DNA from: an uncultured Chitinophagaceae bacterium
GTDB taxonomy: Bacteria > Bacteroidota > Bacteroidia > Chitinophagales > Chitinophagaceae
Reading direction: 5' to 3'
DNA length: 15,015 bases
Assembly: GCA_903841915.1 (NCBI GenBank)
Contig: CAIMKO010000558.1
Location: 1 to 15,015, forward strand
Shown in pieces: positions 14,504 to 15,015 of the stretch; position 1 is the first letter of the stretch, and the number at the start of each line of letters is the position of its first letter. A program made the position numbers and the translations under genes. Under the pieces are notes generated by a model. It had not been told where the DNA came from. It saw only the letters and a list, made by a program, of their open reading frames with translations, and made no database searches.

Positions 14504-15015
14504 ATGAACATTAACCCCGATAAAAAAATATATTTCCTTTCTGATTTTCATCTCGGAGCACCGGATGCACAAAGCAGTTTGATAAGAGAGAAAAAGATTG
14601 TTTCTTTTTTAAGCGCTATTCAAGATGATGCAGCGGCAATTTTTATCGTTGGCGATATTTTTGATTTTTGGTATGAGTACAAAGAAGTCGTTCCTAAGGG
14701 GTATGTTCGTTTACTCGGAAAACTGGCCGAATTAACAGATAATGGCCTGCCTGTTTACTTTTTTGTGGGCAATCATGACATGTGGATGAAAGACTATTTT
14801 CAAAATGAATTAAATATCCCCGTTTATTTTGAACCCAAAACATTTGTTTGGAACAATAAGAAATTTTATATAGGACATGGTGACGGGTTAGGCCCAGGCG
14901 ATCATGGCTATAAATTCATCAAAAAAATCTTCCGCAATAAATTATGCCAGTGGCTATTTGGTCAACTGCATCCCACATGGGGGATTGGGTTGGCCAATTA
15001 TTTAAGCACAAAAAG
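14504..15015 (+). CDS. lpxH: UDP-2,3-diacylglucosamine diphosphatase, partial (cut by the window edge)
   Basis: LpxH hydrolyses UDP-2,3-diacylglucosamine to lipid X and UMP at the inner membrane, the fourth step of lipid A synthesis. The frame is open from the ATG at 14504 to the last base, giving 170 complete codons of a protein usually near 240-260 residues. It is a calcineurin-like metallophosphoesterase with the metal-binding motifs in order: SDFHLG (Asp14, His16), GDIFDFW (Asp51), GNHDMW (Asn90, His91) and GHGDG (His125). The last His-containing motif would lie beyond the window. The DFHLG and HGDGLGPGD forms fit the LpxH-like group of Bacteroidota rather than a general phosphodiesterase. 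The substrate assignment rests on motif style and is less certain than the fold. Confidence 0.87.
   Translation, partial: MNINPDKKIYFLSDFHLGAPDAQSSLIREKKIVSFLSAIQDDAAAIFIVGDIFDFWYEYKEVVPKGYVRLLGKLAELTDNGLPVYFFVGNHDMWMKDYFQNELNIPVYFEPKTFVWNNKKFYIGHGDGLGPGDHGYKFIKKIFRNKLCQWLFGQLHPTWGIGLANYLSTK

Overview
The window looks like ordinary chromosomal DNA from a Bacteroidota bacterium, most likely of the Chitinophagaceae type (inference). The supports are AT-rich DNA, no Shine-Dalgarno sequences before the genes, repeated TAnnTTTG-type -7 promoter boxes, several TTG or GTG starts, an IPExxxVDY-family protein (a Bacteroidota family), a biotin ligase without a DNA-binding domain, and an rsfS-ftsH-LUD gene run next to a divergent biotin ligase gene. 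No phage, insertion sequence, CRISPR array, rRNA or tRNA was seen.

Layout. Positions 1-384 hold no convincing gene, only two small dyads. carB (minus, 385-2031) encodes only the first half of the carbamoyl-phosphate synthase large subunit. Divergent from it is a PrxQ/Bcp peroxiredoxin (2167-2634), then an orphan GAF histidine kinase (2753-3955) closed by a clear intrinsic terminator. Next is a secreted class A beta-lactamase-like serine hydrolase (4151-5011), which converges on feoB, a ferrous iron transporter (5015-7150, minus). Divergent from feoB is a secreted M28 zinc peptidase with a PDZ domain (7266-8915), tightly followed by an IPExxxVDY protein (8919-9356). A pterin carbinolamine dehydratase (9437-9667) overlaps at its 3' end the biotin ligase birA (9662-10435, minus). 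Then come rsfS, ftsH and a LUD-domain gene (10641-13844), with a strong hairpin inside the start of the LUD gene. The window ends with a gamma-glutamylcyclotransferase-like gene (14069-14494) and a truncated lpxH (14504 to the edge).

The genes serve separate housekeeping tasks: pyrimidine/arginine precursor synthesis, peroxide defence, signalling, iron uptake, envelope proteolysis, biotin attachment, ribosome silencing, membrane protein quality control and lipid A synthesis. I see no new multigene system. The points most worth checking are the half-length carB, the hydrolase without the usual omega-loop glutamate, the hairpin in the LUD gene, and the promoter box overlapping the apparent feoB start.
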